From the NCBI GenBank assembly GCA_964442515.1, contig CAYUAC010000121.1, forward strand, positions 1-5,454: DNA of 5,454 nucleotides. Reading direction: 5' to 3'. This DNA is from TCS-49 sp964442515. Its GTDB lineage: Bacteria > Campylobacterota > Campylobacteria > Campylobacterales > Sulfurovaceae. Below, piece by piece: positions 1 through 5,395 of the stretch. The notes beneath the pieces are model-generated. The model did not search any database. It saw only the letters and a list, made by a program, of their open reading frames with translations, and had not been told where the DNA came from. A program made the translations under genes and the position numbers. The first letter of the stretch is position 1. Every line of letters begins with the position of its first letter.

Positions 1-600
1 AATGGATAAAGCATACATTGCAGCTCTTTTATCCCAAAAGATCATTCGTCTATTTTCATCAAAAGTCAAAATATACAGTTGTACAAAAACAAAATATTCG
101 AATTTTCCAATTCCCATATCTTGAGTTAACTGTCTTTCATATATTTCACATAATTCTTTTGGAGTTTTATCATTTAAATTATAAAGAGAGTTATTTTTAT
201 CATCGTAAATCTCCAAAGCCTTTAAAGACTTTCTATCATTAAAATCTCTACTAATTTTGTAATAAGTATTATTGATCTTAAATTTTATTTCTACTTCTGC
301 TTCATCTTTTTTTATGATTCGGCCATTGAAATAATTATTTGTGTAGACTTTGTTTTTTTCTTCAATATTAAATGGTGAAAAAACTTCTTTATTTGATTCT
401 AAAACCAGACCAGTTAAAACATAATTTATTATATTTAAAAAAGTAGTTTTACCAAGACCATTTGCACCAGCTAAACAATATACACCACTATTAATTGCTT
501 CATCAATAGAAGATGAGTCAATACTTTTAGAATACAAGGAAATGTTTCTTATTCTTATTTTTTCAATTTTTATAAAATTATATTTGCCTATGTTTTTCAT
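1..600 (-). CDS. AAA/SMC-RecF-like ATPase, N-terminal part (cut by window edge)
   Basis: This is the first 200 codons of an ATP-binding protein; the reading frame stays open to the window edge, so the rest is missing. Residues 9-24 form a basic beta-strand opening typical of RecF/Rad50/SMC heads. A Walker A motif, GANGLGKT, lies at residues 45-52 and is followed by a hydrophobic helix (FLNIINYVLTG). Residues 166-190 contain a Q-loop-like segment with Gln174 and then LTFDENRRMIFWD. Walker B and the signature motif would lie in the missing part. The ATG at 598-600 is the first possible start after an in-frame TAG, with a weak AAGAG ribosome site. The piece is about 24% G+C by hand count, against 43-57% in sampled lines of the neighbours, which suggests horizontal transfer. 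Membership of the P-loop ATPase group is well supported. The specific role (repair, DNA restriction, other conflict system) is unknown. Confidence 0.8.
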   Translation of the reverse strand, partial: MKNIGKYNFIKIEKIRIRNISLYSKSIDSSSIDEAINSGVYCLAGANGLGKTTFLNIINYVLTGLVLESNKEVFSPFNIEEKNKVYTNNYFNGRIIKKDEAEVEIKFKINNTYYKISRDFNDRKSLKALEIYDDKNNSLYNLNDKTPKELCEIYERQLTQDMGIGKFEYFVFVQLYILTFDENRRMIFWDKRAAMYALSI

Positions 601-717
601 ATAAACTCTTTTGTAACAAAGTCTCTAAATATTTTAAAGTATTAAAATTACTCTACCATAAAACCATTAAAAAATTAATAATTTTGTAAAAAAATCTGTT
701 GTTTTATTGAAAAATAG

Positions 718-744
718 ATTTTAAAACTAAACTCCTAATGTCAA
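718..744 (-). promoter_or_regulatory. possible sigma70-type promoter for the ATPase gene
   Basis: On the minus strand a perfect TTGACA (739-744) is followed after 15 bases by TAAAAT (718-723), five of six matches to the -10 consensus. The spacer is shorter than the usual 16-18. Transcription would begin near 711 and give a leader of about 110 bases before the ATG at 600. In DNA this AT-rich, -10-like hexamers occur often by chance; the complete -35 is the better part of the evidence. Confidence 0.35.
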
Positions 745-768
745 TACGCCCTAAGTCAAAGTAATGTG

Positions 769-791
769 AAGATTACCTCACCAATCTTTTT
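769..791 (+). terminator. weak hairpin with T-run, possible terminator relic
   Basis: AAGATT (769-774) pairs with AATCTT (783-788) across an eight-base loop, and the plus strand then reads a run of T to 791. The shape resembles an intrinsic terminator read rightward, but the stem is short and AT-rich and no plus-strand gene lies upstream within the window. It sits directly after the stop of the minus-strand open stretch at 790-942. Confidence 0.2.
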
Positions 792-942
792 AATGGAGAA
801 AACCAAGTACTTCATCTTGACGTAAAAATTGAAAACTTTTTTGCTCATTAGTGTTTATTTCTCTATTTTTTCCACACGGGACACCCCTTTTTTCTAGCTT
901 TTGTATTGAATTATCCCAAATAATATTGTATATTTGACTTAT
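790..942 (-). pseudogene. possible gene remnant, 50-codon open stretch without a start
   Basis: On the minus strand a frame is open from just after a TGA (943-945) to a TAA (790-792). It contains no ATG, GTG or TTG. The translation begins ISQIYNIIWDNSIQKLEKRG and ends SFQFLRQDEVLGFLH, a balanced, mostly polar composition that looks more like the C-terminal end of a protein than random AT-rich translation. It has the same orientation as the downstream ATPase gene and similarly low G+C. If real, it is the tail of an upstream gene of the same AT-rich segment, cut where the transporter gene now begins. I do not recognise a family, and a chance open frame remains quite possible. Confidence 0.25.
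906..934 (+). promoter_or_regulatory. sigma70-type promoter of the AEC transporter gene
   Basis: TTGAAT (906-911) and TATATT (929-934) are separated by 17 bases, matching the -35 and -10 consensus at four and five of six positions. Transcription would start near 941, only a few bases before the ribosome site at 945-952, giving a short leader of about 18 bases. Confidence 0.5.
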
Positions 943-944
943 TC

Positions 945-952
945 AAGAAAGG
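945..952 (+). promoter_or_regulatory. ribosome binding site that selects the GTG start
   Basis: AAGAAAGG ends six bases before the GTG at 959. An out-of-frame ATG at 957-959 overlaps that GTG but is followed at once by TGA, so it cannot start a protein. The transporter frame has an upstream TGA at 935-937 and no other usual start codon in between, which leaves GTG as the start. Confidence 0.6.
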
Positions 953-958
953 TTTTAT

Positions 959-1867
959 GTGACATTCATCCAAACAGCCCTCCTGCTTATTTTGATAGTC
1001 TCGCTTGGGACATGGAGCAGATACAAAGATATATTTGCCCAAAAAGATACGGTGGTTTTATCTACTTTTGTTTACAATTTTGCATTTCCCGCCCTTTTGG
1101 TCGCGACCCTTTCCAAACTCAACTTTGACATCATAGAGTTTGAGATTGTTTTGGGTTCAATACTTCCGATTGTCATTATTTTAGCAGTAATACTGCTGCT
1201 GTATAAAAGACAGATCATTTCCAAAGAGCAGATGATTCTAGCGGGGGTGACGATAAGCTTTGGAAGCAACGCATTTTTCGGGATAGCCTATTTTGATTCG
1301 ATGTATGACAAAGCCGGGCTGGAGTTTGCCGTGATCACTGCAGCGATCCTGGGTATTTTTGGGGTGGTGGTGTGTATCTCTTTACTGGAGTATGCCAAAG
1401 CAGGTAGAATAAAACCAAAAGTTTTTAAAGGAGTGCTGCTCAGTCCTCCCGTTCTTGCTGTGGGGCTTGGGGTAGTGCTGGCGACGTTTGATCTGGATAT
1501 TGCCTTTTTAGAAAAAGCAAGCGCGCTTTTGGGCAAAACTGCCGGAGGCGTTTCTATCTTCGTACTGGGGATGTTTATCTACGATCACTTCTCACTTGAA
1601 GTGGTTAAAAAAGCGATCCCCTACGCGCTGTTTCGAGCCTTGGCGCTTCCGCTTAGCACTTTTATAGTCCTGCTTTTTATGGATAATATCTCAAATGAGC
1701 TGTATACGTTTTTGTTCCAGCAAGCAGGCATTCCCGCGGCTATATCGATCTCTATCTTTGCCAACAAATACCGATACATGCAAAACACCTTTGCCGGAAT
1801 CGTGATGCTTAGTTCCTTTTTGAGTTTTGCAGTGCTTGGGGTTTTGTATCTTTTGACAAGCTTGTAA
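959..1867 (+). CDS. AEC-family membrane transporter (auxin efflux carrier-like permease)
   Basis: The 302-residue product has the usual length of bacterial AEC (Mem_trans) permeases and is almost wholly membrane-embedded, with about ten hydrophobic segments (roughly 3-18, 33-52, 62-82, 90-111, 122-143, 157-176, 194-209, 220-241, 248-268, 276-300). Family signatures are visible: the broken helix NFAFPALLVATLSK at 40-53, SFGSNAFFGIAYFD at 100-113 (the position of the family's GNTAFLGxP motif), and QQAGIPAAISISIFANKY at 254-271. A conserved internal repeat of two five-helix halves is typical of the family. Members export or carry organic anions such as malate or, in plants, auxin; the substrate here cannot be deduced. 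It starts with GTG, has its own promoter and ends 67 bases from the oncoming methyltransferase gene. The gene is stand-alone. Family assignment is firm. Confidence 0.9.
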   Translation: MTFIQTALLLILIVSLGTWSRYKDIFAQKDTVVLSTFVYNFAFPALLVATLSKLNFDIIEFEIVLGSILPIVIILAVILLLYKRQIISKEQMILAGVTISFGSNAFFGIAYFDSMYDKAGLEFAVITAAILGIFGVVVCISLLEYAKAGRIKPKVFKGVLLSPPVLAVGLGVVLATFDLDIAFLEKASALLGKTAGGVSIFVLGMFIYDHFSLEVVKKAIPYALFRALALPLSTFIVLLFMDNISNELYTFLFQQAGIPAAISISIFANKYRYMQNTFAGIVMLSSFLSFAVLGVLYLLTSL

Positions 1868-1889
1868 CTGTACTCTTTTCAAACACTTT

Positions 1890-1915
1890 GATAAGCGGGC
1901 AGCTGTCCGTTGATC
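1890..1915. terminator. imperfect palindrome between convergent genes, possible two-way terminator
   Basis: The core CGGGC (1896-1900), loop AGCT, GTCCG (1905-1909) extends outward to GAT/ATC with one mismatch and G-U pairs, giving a 26-base imperfect palindrome. It lies in the 67-base gap between the stops of the transporter and the methyltransferase, the expected place for a shared terminator. Neither side has a good T-run, so classic intrinsic termination is doubtful; it could instead be a protein-binding site or a structure that protects the transcript ends. Confidence 0.35.
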
Positions 1916-1934
1916 TCAAATACAAGATAAAAGT

Positions 1935-2558
1935 TCACGGGGTTTTATACCCTTTGAGCGATACAAAAGCACCTGTGCCAAAACCTTCCTCCCTGCGCTG
2001 CAAATCCCCGGGAAAAAGCGTTTGCCGTATACGGATATCTTTAAAACCGGCGGCTTGCAGCAGGTCTTGCACCTCCTGGACTGAAAAAAAGACGGCCTGA
2101 GAATAAAAAGTGCTTTGGTTTTGGTTTTTTCTGTAGGTTTTGCCAAGTTCGCTGTTTTTATCCACAAAACCCACAACGGCGCATCCACCGTTTTTGACAA
2201 CGCGAAACATCTCCCGCACCGCTGCCGGGGCGTCATCGACAAAGCAGATAGTCGTTACCATCAGGACCGCATCAAAGGTTTCATCATCAAAGGGCAGCTT
2301 CTCCGCCTGTGCGGTATAGACATCTATCCCCTTTTGCCGCGCGATTGCAGCCATTTTCTTTGAAGGTTCCACCCCTGCGGTGACACCCAGGGGTTTGGCA
2401 AATCGACCCGTGCCCACGCCTATCTCCAGGGATTTGGCAGCGGTTTGCGGCAGCATTTGACGCAAAAGGTTTACTTCGGCGCGGTACGTTTGCGAGTTGT
2501 TTTCAAACCACTCTTCATATCTGTCGCTGTGTTTGTCAAACGCATCGGTTTTTGCCAT
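1935..2558 (-). CDS. class I SAM-dependent methyltransferase (Methyltransf_11/UbiE-like fold)
   Basis: The 207-residue soluble protein shows the Rossmann-like methyltransferase motifs in order. Motif I is SLEIGVGTGRFAKPLG (43-58), which binds S-adenosylmethionine. GVEPSKKM (62-69) carries the acidic residue that usually holds the ribose. AQAEKLPFDDETFDAVLM (83-100) is the motif II region. VVKNGGCAVVGFVDK (120-134) is the strand after motif III. The N-terminus (DKHSDRYEEWFENN) is the usual substrate-side cap of this group. The substrate cannot be told; small molecules are typical for this fold. The ATG lies five bases after the stop of the c-heme/HD-GYP gene on the same strand, and the only nearby ribosome-like site (GAAAG) is inside that gene's last codons. 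Co-transcription and translational coupling are therefore likely. No residue of the SAM site looks damaged. Confidence 0.88.
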   Translation of the reverse strand: MAKTDAFDKHSDRYEEWFENNSQTYRAEVNLLRQMLPQTAAKSLEIGVGTGRFAKPLGVTAGVEPSKKMAAIARQKGIDVYTAQAEKLPFDDETFDAVLMVTTICFVDDAPAAVREMFRVVKNGGCAVVGFVDKNSELGKTYRKNQNQSTFYSQAVFFSVQEVQDLLQAAGFKDIRIRQTLFPGDLQRREEGFGTGAFVSLKGYKTP

Positions 2559-2563
2559 GACTG

Positions 2564-4306
2564 TTAATCTTTCAGCATTGTTTCAAGTTCGTCGATATCG
2601 GGCCGCAGGCCGTGCAGGTCGATATGGCGGTGCGTAACGGTAACCTCTTTGCCTTGCAGTGAAGCAAAATCATCTGTACCAAACTCTTCATGATGGGGAT
2701 GCAAGAGTATAAAATCATCGCCGAAAAGCCGGCAGATGACTGCGTAAGGGAAGCGTTTTTTCAATTCGGCGGCAAAGTCCTGCAGCATCTTGTCGCCTGC
2801 ATTCCAGCCGTACTTCTTGTTATAAGCAGTCACATTGTGCAGGTAAATACCGTAGGCGCAGTTGTACCGTGAACTGTCCGCGGCCTGCTGCAGCAGGATG
2901 AATTTGAGATACTCCCTGTTGTACACGCCCGTCAACTGATCAAAATAAAAATACGCAAAGCGCACTTTTTCCAGCTGCGTTTGCGGTATCTGCTGCGAAA
3001 CGGCGGTAATCTTGACGTTTTTAAGGGCTTTTACCGCCGCTTTTGCCACTTCGGGATGAAACTGCGAACCGCTGAAACGTTCCAACTCTTCCAGGGCTCT
3101 GGCTTTGCTTTCCCTTGGCTTGTATATCCGATCCGTTGTCATCGCGTCAAACGCATCTGCCGCGGCCATGATATATGAATCCATACTGACCTGCTCTTTT
3201 TGCAGCTTATCCGGATAACCTCCGCCGTCATAGCGTTCGTGGTGGTGCCTGACAATGCCTGCCAAGCCCTCGAATATATCAAGGTTTTTCAAGATATCAT
3301 AACCTGCCACGGGGTGCTGACGGATCAGCGCGTACTCGGAATTGTCCAGCCTCCCCGGTTTCAGCAGCACTGAATCGGGGGTGGAAATCTTGCCGATATC
3401 GTGCAGCATCGCAGCCCTGTAGAGTGTATCGATCCGCTGCCTGTCATATCCCATCTCCTTGGCTATCAGCTGGCAGTAGTAGGCGACGCGCTTGGAGTGG
3501 CCGGCGGTATAGCTGTCTCTCTGTTCTATAAGGTCGACAAACATATAAATGTTTTGTTCATACAGTTTTACTTTGGCGCTGATGCTTTGTCTTATCTTGA
3601 CAAAACCGTAATAAATAAACCCAAGGCCCAAAAGCCAGATCGCCCCAAACGACGCAGCGATCTGTACCGACCTGGTCCAGGCGTGGCCGTACTTATCCGC
3701 CAGGGGAACCGAAACGGAAACACCGCCTCTGATATCGCCCACTTCATATCCCTGATACGCGTGGCATTTCAGGCAGTCGGAATTGATTTCCAGGGGATTG
3801 AGATAGCGCAGGTAGGCTTTCTCTTCGATCTGCTTTTTTTCATAAAAAGGCTCTCTTGTCCGTTTGATCACACCAAGAGCTTTTTCCTCCCACGCATCAG
3901 GCGCGTTGATGGGATTGAGCAGCTTGGTGCTGGTGATCTTGGATTTGATCCCGTACAGCTTTGTATAATCCTGCATCATCTGCCGCAGCGTATAAGCCGG
4001 ATTCATCAATGTCAACTTCTGCCCGTCATCTGTAGTAACATCCCTGTTTGGGATATGGGAAAGATTGGGATTTGGCGGAGTGCGCTTGGTCACGGGGACG
4101 TAAACGCCGCCGTGGGAAGCTACCCAGCTTCTGTACGCGAAATCTTTTTTTACGCTGACCCTGGCCTCCTGCAGTGCCAGATCATCGGCATACTGGTACA
4201 CGTGGGATATATTACTGTAGGCAAAAAACCCAAGCAGCAGGGTCCATACGAGCATAATAACAAGGGTGACGTTTGTAAGAAGCTTGTAATTATAATATTT
4301 GGGCAT
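2564..4306 (-). CDS. membrane c-heme sensor with HD-GYP c-di-GMP phosphodiesterase and degenerate GGDEF-like domain
   Basis: Of 580 residues, 12-29 and about 213-235 are membrane helices enclosing a periplasmic domain like Tll0287/DUF3365 sensors, with a c-type heme motif CLKCH at 178-182. A cytoplasmic HD-GYP domain follows (about 250-430): YTAGHSKRV (266-274), the HD pair in LHDIGK (301-306), RQHPVAGYDIL (329-339), HHHERYDGGGYP (354-365) and AAADAFDAMTTDRIYKP (381-397). All usual metal-binding His and Asp positions of the family seem present, so c-di-GMP hydrolysis is expected. Residues about 449-540 match a GGDEF domain (FDQLTGVYNREYL; YGWNAGDKMLQDFA), but the signature reads FGDDF at 528-532 and no RxxD inhibitory site is seen, so cyclase activity is doubtful. 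The ATG at 4304-4306 is chosen because AAGG lies six bases upstream and a strong promoter ends just before it; a TTG at 4417 would extend the frame by 37 residues but lies upstream of that promoter. The methyltransferase follows directly. The natural signal (redox state, a gas or other ligand) is inferred, not shown. Confidence 0.9.
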   Translation of the reverse strand: MPKYYNYKLLTNVTLVIMLVWTLLLGFFAYSNISHVYQYADDLALQEARVSVKKDFAYRSWVASHGGVYVPVTKRTPPNPNLSHIPNRDVTTDDGQKLTLMNPAYTLRQMMQDYTKLYGIKSKITSTKLLNPINAPDAWEEKALGVIKRTREPFYEKKQIEEKAYLRYLNPLEINSDCLKCHAYQGYEVGDIRGGVSVSVPLADKYGHAWTRSVQIAASFGAIWLLGLGFIYYGFVKIRQSISAKVKLYEQNIYMFVDLIEQRDSYTAGHSKRVAYYCQLIAKEMGYDRQRIDTLYRAAMLHDIGKISTPDSVLLKPGRLDNSEYALIRQHPVAGYDILKNLDIFEGLAGIVRHHHERYDGGGYPDKLQKEQVSMDSYIMAAADAFDAMTTDRIYKPRESKARALEELERFSGSQFHPEVAKAAVKALKNVKITAVSQQIPQTQLEKVRFAYFYFDQLTGVYNREYLKFILLQQAADSSRYNCAYGIYLHNVTAYNKKYGWNAGDKMLQDFAAELKKRFPYAVICRLFGDDFILLHPHHEEFGTDDFASLQGKEVTVTHRHIDLHGLRPDIDELETMLKD

Positions 4307-4312
4307 GAGCCG

Positions 4313-4316
4313 CCTT
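4313..4316 (-). promoter_or_regulatory. ribosome binding site of the c-heme/HD-GYP gene
   Basis: On the minus strand AAGG (within GCAAGGCGGCTC) ends six bases before the ATG at 4304-4306. It supports this ATG over the in-frame TTG 37 codons upstream, which has no comparable site. Confidence 0.55.
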
Positions 4317-4334
4317 GCGTTTGTAAACTGCGCG

Positions 4335-4362
4335 ATTATATCATTATTATTTTTACATTCAA
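4335..4362 (-). promoter_or_regulatory. sigma70-type promoter of the sensor-methyltransferase unit
   Basis: On the minus strand TTGAAT (4357-4362) is followed after 16 bases by a perfect TATAAT (4335-4340). Transcription would begin near 4328, about 20 bases before the ATG at 4306. The -35 hexamer is identical to that of the transporter promoter. This placement rules against translation starting at the upstream TTG. Confidence 0.6.
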
Positions 4363-4402
4363 AATCATTAAAGGTTTCATCTGCTCCTGCCCATACTTTT
4401 TG

Positions 4403-4408
4403 TATAAT
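4403..4408 (+). promoter_or_regulatory. -10 element of the CitE-like gene
   Basis: A perfect TATAAT preceded by TG sits 21 bases before the ATG at 4430. No good -35 is found 16-18 bases upstream (the sequence there is TCTGCT), so the promoter may rely on an activator or the TG extension. An imperfect inverted repeat, ATAC-TTTTT-GTAT (4393-4405), overlaps the -10 and could be an operator. The leader would be about 15 bases. Confidence 0.5.
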
Positions 4409-4415
4409 GGAGCAC

Positions 4416-4421
4416 AAGGAG
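4416..4421 (+). promoter_or_regulatory. ribosome binding site of the CitE-like gene
   Basis: AAGGAG ends eight bases before the ATG at 4430-4432, an ideal distance. An ATG at 4422 touches the site directly and reads only three codons before a TGA that overlaps the true start, so it is unlikely to be used. The frame stays open far upstream only because it runs antisense to the sensor gene. Confidence 0.75.
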
Positions 4422-4429
4422 ATGCGATC

Positions 4430-5359
4430 ATGATTTTTGAATCTTTGGATTTTTTAAACGGATGCGGCACCGGGGGTATCGAAAAAATGACAAACTCCAA
4501 TCCCCCGCGTTATATCCGGATGCCCCAAAGCGGCAACAGATCGTCGCTCATGGTTTCTGCGATCAACCCAAAACACCTCAACAAGCTTGACACTCTTGCC
4601 TGCGATATCGCTGTTATCAACCTTGAAGACGGTATAGAAAAAGGGCAAAAACCCAAAGCTCTCAGGCTCACCAGGCTTTTTGTCTCCAACCTTTCAACCG
4701 CTTCCTGCAAGCTTGTCGTACGCGTCAACCCCCTTGATGAAGGTGGATTAGAGGAGATTTTGTTTTTAAAAGAACTTGGAATATACGGCTTTAGAATCCC
4801 AAAAATCAAAAACAAACAACAGGTCCTGCAAGCCCTTGATGCCGCAGGCGAAGACAAAAAGCTGCACCTTAGCATAGAAACAAAAGAAGCGTTTGAATCG
4901 ATCCGCGATCTTGCGGTTGACCGGCGGGTGGAAAACTTTTATCTTGGCATACTTGATCTTTTCAATGACCTCAGTATCCCCCACAGCGCGTTTTATAAAG
5001 ATTCTCCGCTTGTTTTGCATATTCTTTCTGTTTTCCTGCTTGATTGTAAAAAAGCCCGCGTCAATCCGATCTCTTTTGTGTATCAAGATTATAAAGATAC
5101 CCAAACCTTCAAACAGTGGTGCGTCCTTGCCAAATCCATAGGCTATGAAGGAGTCAGCTGCATCTCGCCCGTACAGGTGGATATTGCCAACGAGGTTTTT
5201 ACACGCGAGGATGAAATCAAGCGCTGCAGGGATATTGTGAAACTTTTTGAGGCAAAATGCAAAGAGGGGGTAAGCGGCTTTGTGGATGAGAGGTACGGTT
5301 TTATCGACGAACCCGTCTACAAAAACGCTCTGCATCTGCTGCAAAAGAGCAAATACTGA
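4430..5359 (+). CDS. CitE-like protein, HpcH/HpaI aldolase/citrate lyase superfamily
   Basis: The 309-residue product follows the CitE-type TIM-barrel pattern. After a 30-residue N-terminal extension come NRSSLMVSAINPKHL (36-50), CDIAVINLEDGIEKGQKPKA (58-77), LVVRVNP (95-101; Arg98 is the usual carboxylate contact), FRIPKIKN (121-128), LSIETKEAF (147-155) and YLGILDLFND (171-180). Glu150 and Asp176 match the usual Mg2+ ligands. The C-terminal part GYEGVSCISPVQVDIANEVF (238-257) aligns with the family's GFxGKxxIHPxQ segment, but the His is Ser and the Lys is Val; the end, GFIDEPVYKNALHLL (290-304), fits the usual cap. Such enzymes cleave or form C-C bonds in citryl-, malyl- or citramalyl-CoA. 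No citrate lyase CitD or CitF neighbour is present, so it is not a normal citrate lyase subunit; the substrate is unknown. It is divergent from the sensor gene, with its own -10 and ribosome site. Confidence 0.85.
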   Translation: MIFESLDFLNGCGTGGIEKMTNSNPPRYIRMPQSGNRSSLMVSAINPKHLNKLDTLACDIAVINLEDGIEKGQKPKALRLTRLFVSNLSTASCKLVVRVNPLDEGGLEEILFLKELGIYGFRIPKIKNKQQVLQALDAAGEDKKLHLSIETKEAFESIRDLAVDRRVENFYLGILDLFNDLSIPHSAFYKDSPLVLHILSVFLLDCKKARVNPISFVYQDYKDTQTFKQWCVLAKSIGYEGVSCISPVQVDIANEVFTREDEIKRCRDIVKLFEAKCKEGVSGFVDERYGFIDEPVYKNALHLLQKSKY

Positions 5360-5367
5360 TGAATGTT

Positions 5368-5395
5368 GCCGGATGGATAGCCCCGGCGGCCTTTT
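5368..5395 (+). terminator. weak intrinsic terminator after the CitE-like gene
   Basis: GCCGG (5368-5372) pairs with CCGGC (5383-5387) around a ten-base loop, and TTTT follows at 5392-5395 after GGCC. It lies nine bases past the stop codon. The stem is short, and the gap between stem and T-run makes it a poor match, so the call is tentative. Confidence 0.35.

Larger units (their letters stand above)
601..958. other. AT-rich intergenic region between divergent genes
   Basis: These 358 bases separate the minus-strand ATPase from the plus-strand transporter. The region has low G+C like the ATPase. It holds a possible minus-strand promoter (718-744), a short hairpin (769-791), a start-less 50-codon open stretch on the minus strand (790-942), and the transporter promoter (906-934). 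I see no tRNA, CRISPR repeat or clear insertion-sequence end. The change in base composition falls at about 930-960, where the transporter gene begins. Confidence 0.7.

Noticed and set aside
18..242. 74-codon plus-strand frame at the left edge
   Set aside because: It lies opposite the ATPase frame, which has a clear Walker A motif and continuous coding.
762..854. 30-codon minus-strand frame beginning with ATGAGC
   Set aside because: No adequate ribosome site, hydrophobic AT-rich translation with no family match, and it overlaps the longer open stretch in another frame.
868..900. GGGACACCCC followed by a run of T, considered as a terminator or repeat-element end
   Set aside because: The stem would be only three base pairs and no second copy is present in the window; the bases also fall within the possible gene remnant.
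3401..4429. Long open frame upstream of and in frame with the CitE-like gene, antisense to the sensor gene
   Set aside because: It is the mirror of the well-supported HD-GYP sensor gene and has no family motifs; the true start is the ATG at 4430 with AAGGAG and a -10 element just upstream.
4766..5344. 192-codon minus-strand frame opposite the CitE-like gene
   Set aside because: The plus strand carries a full set of CitE motifs here; the reverse translation shows no recognisable domain or ribosome site.
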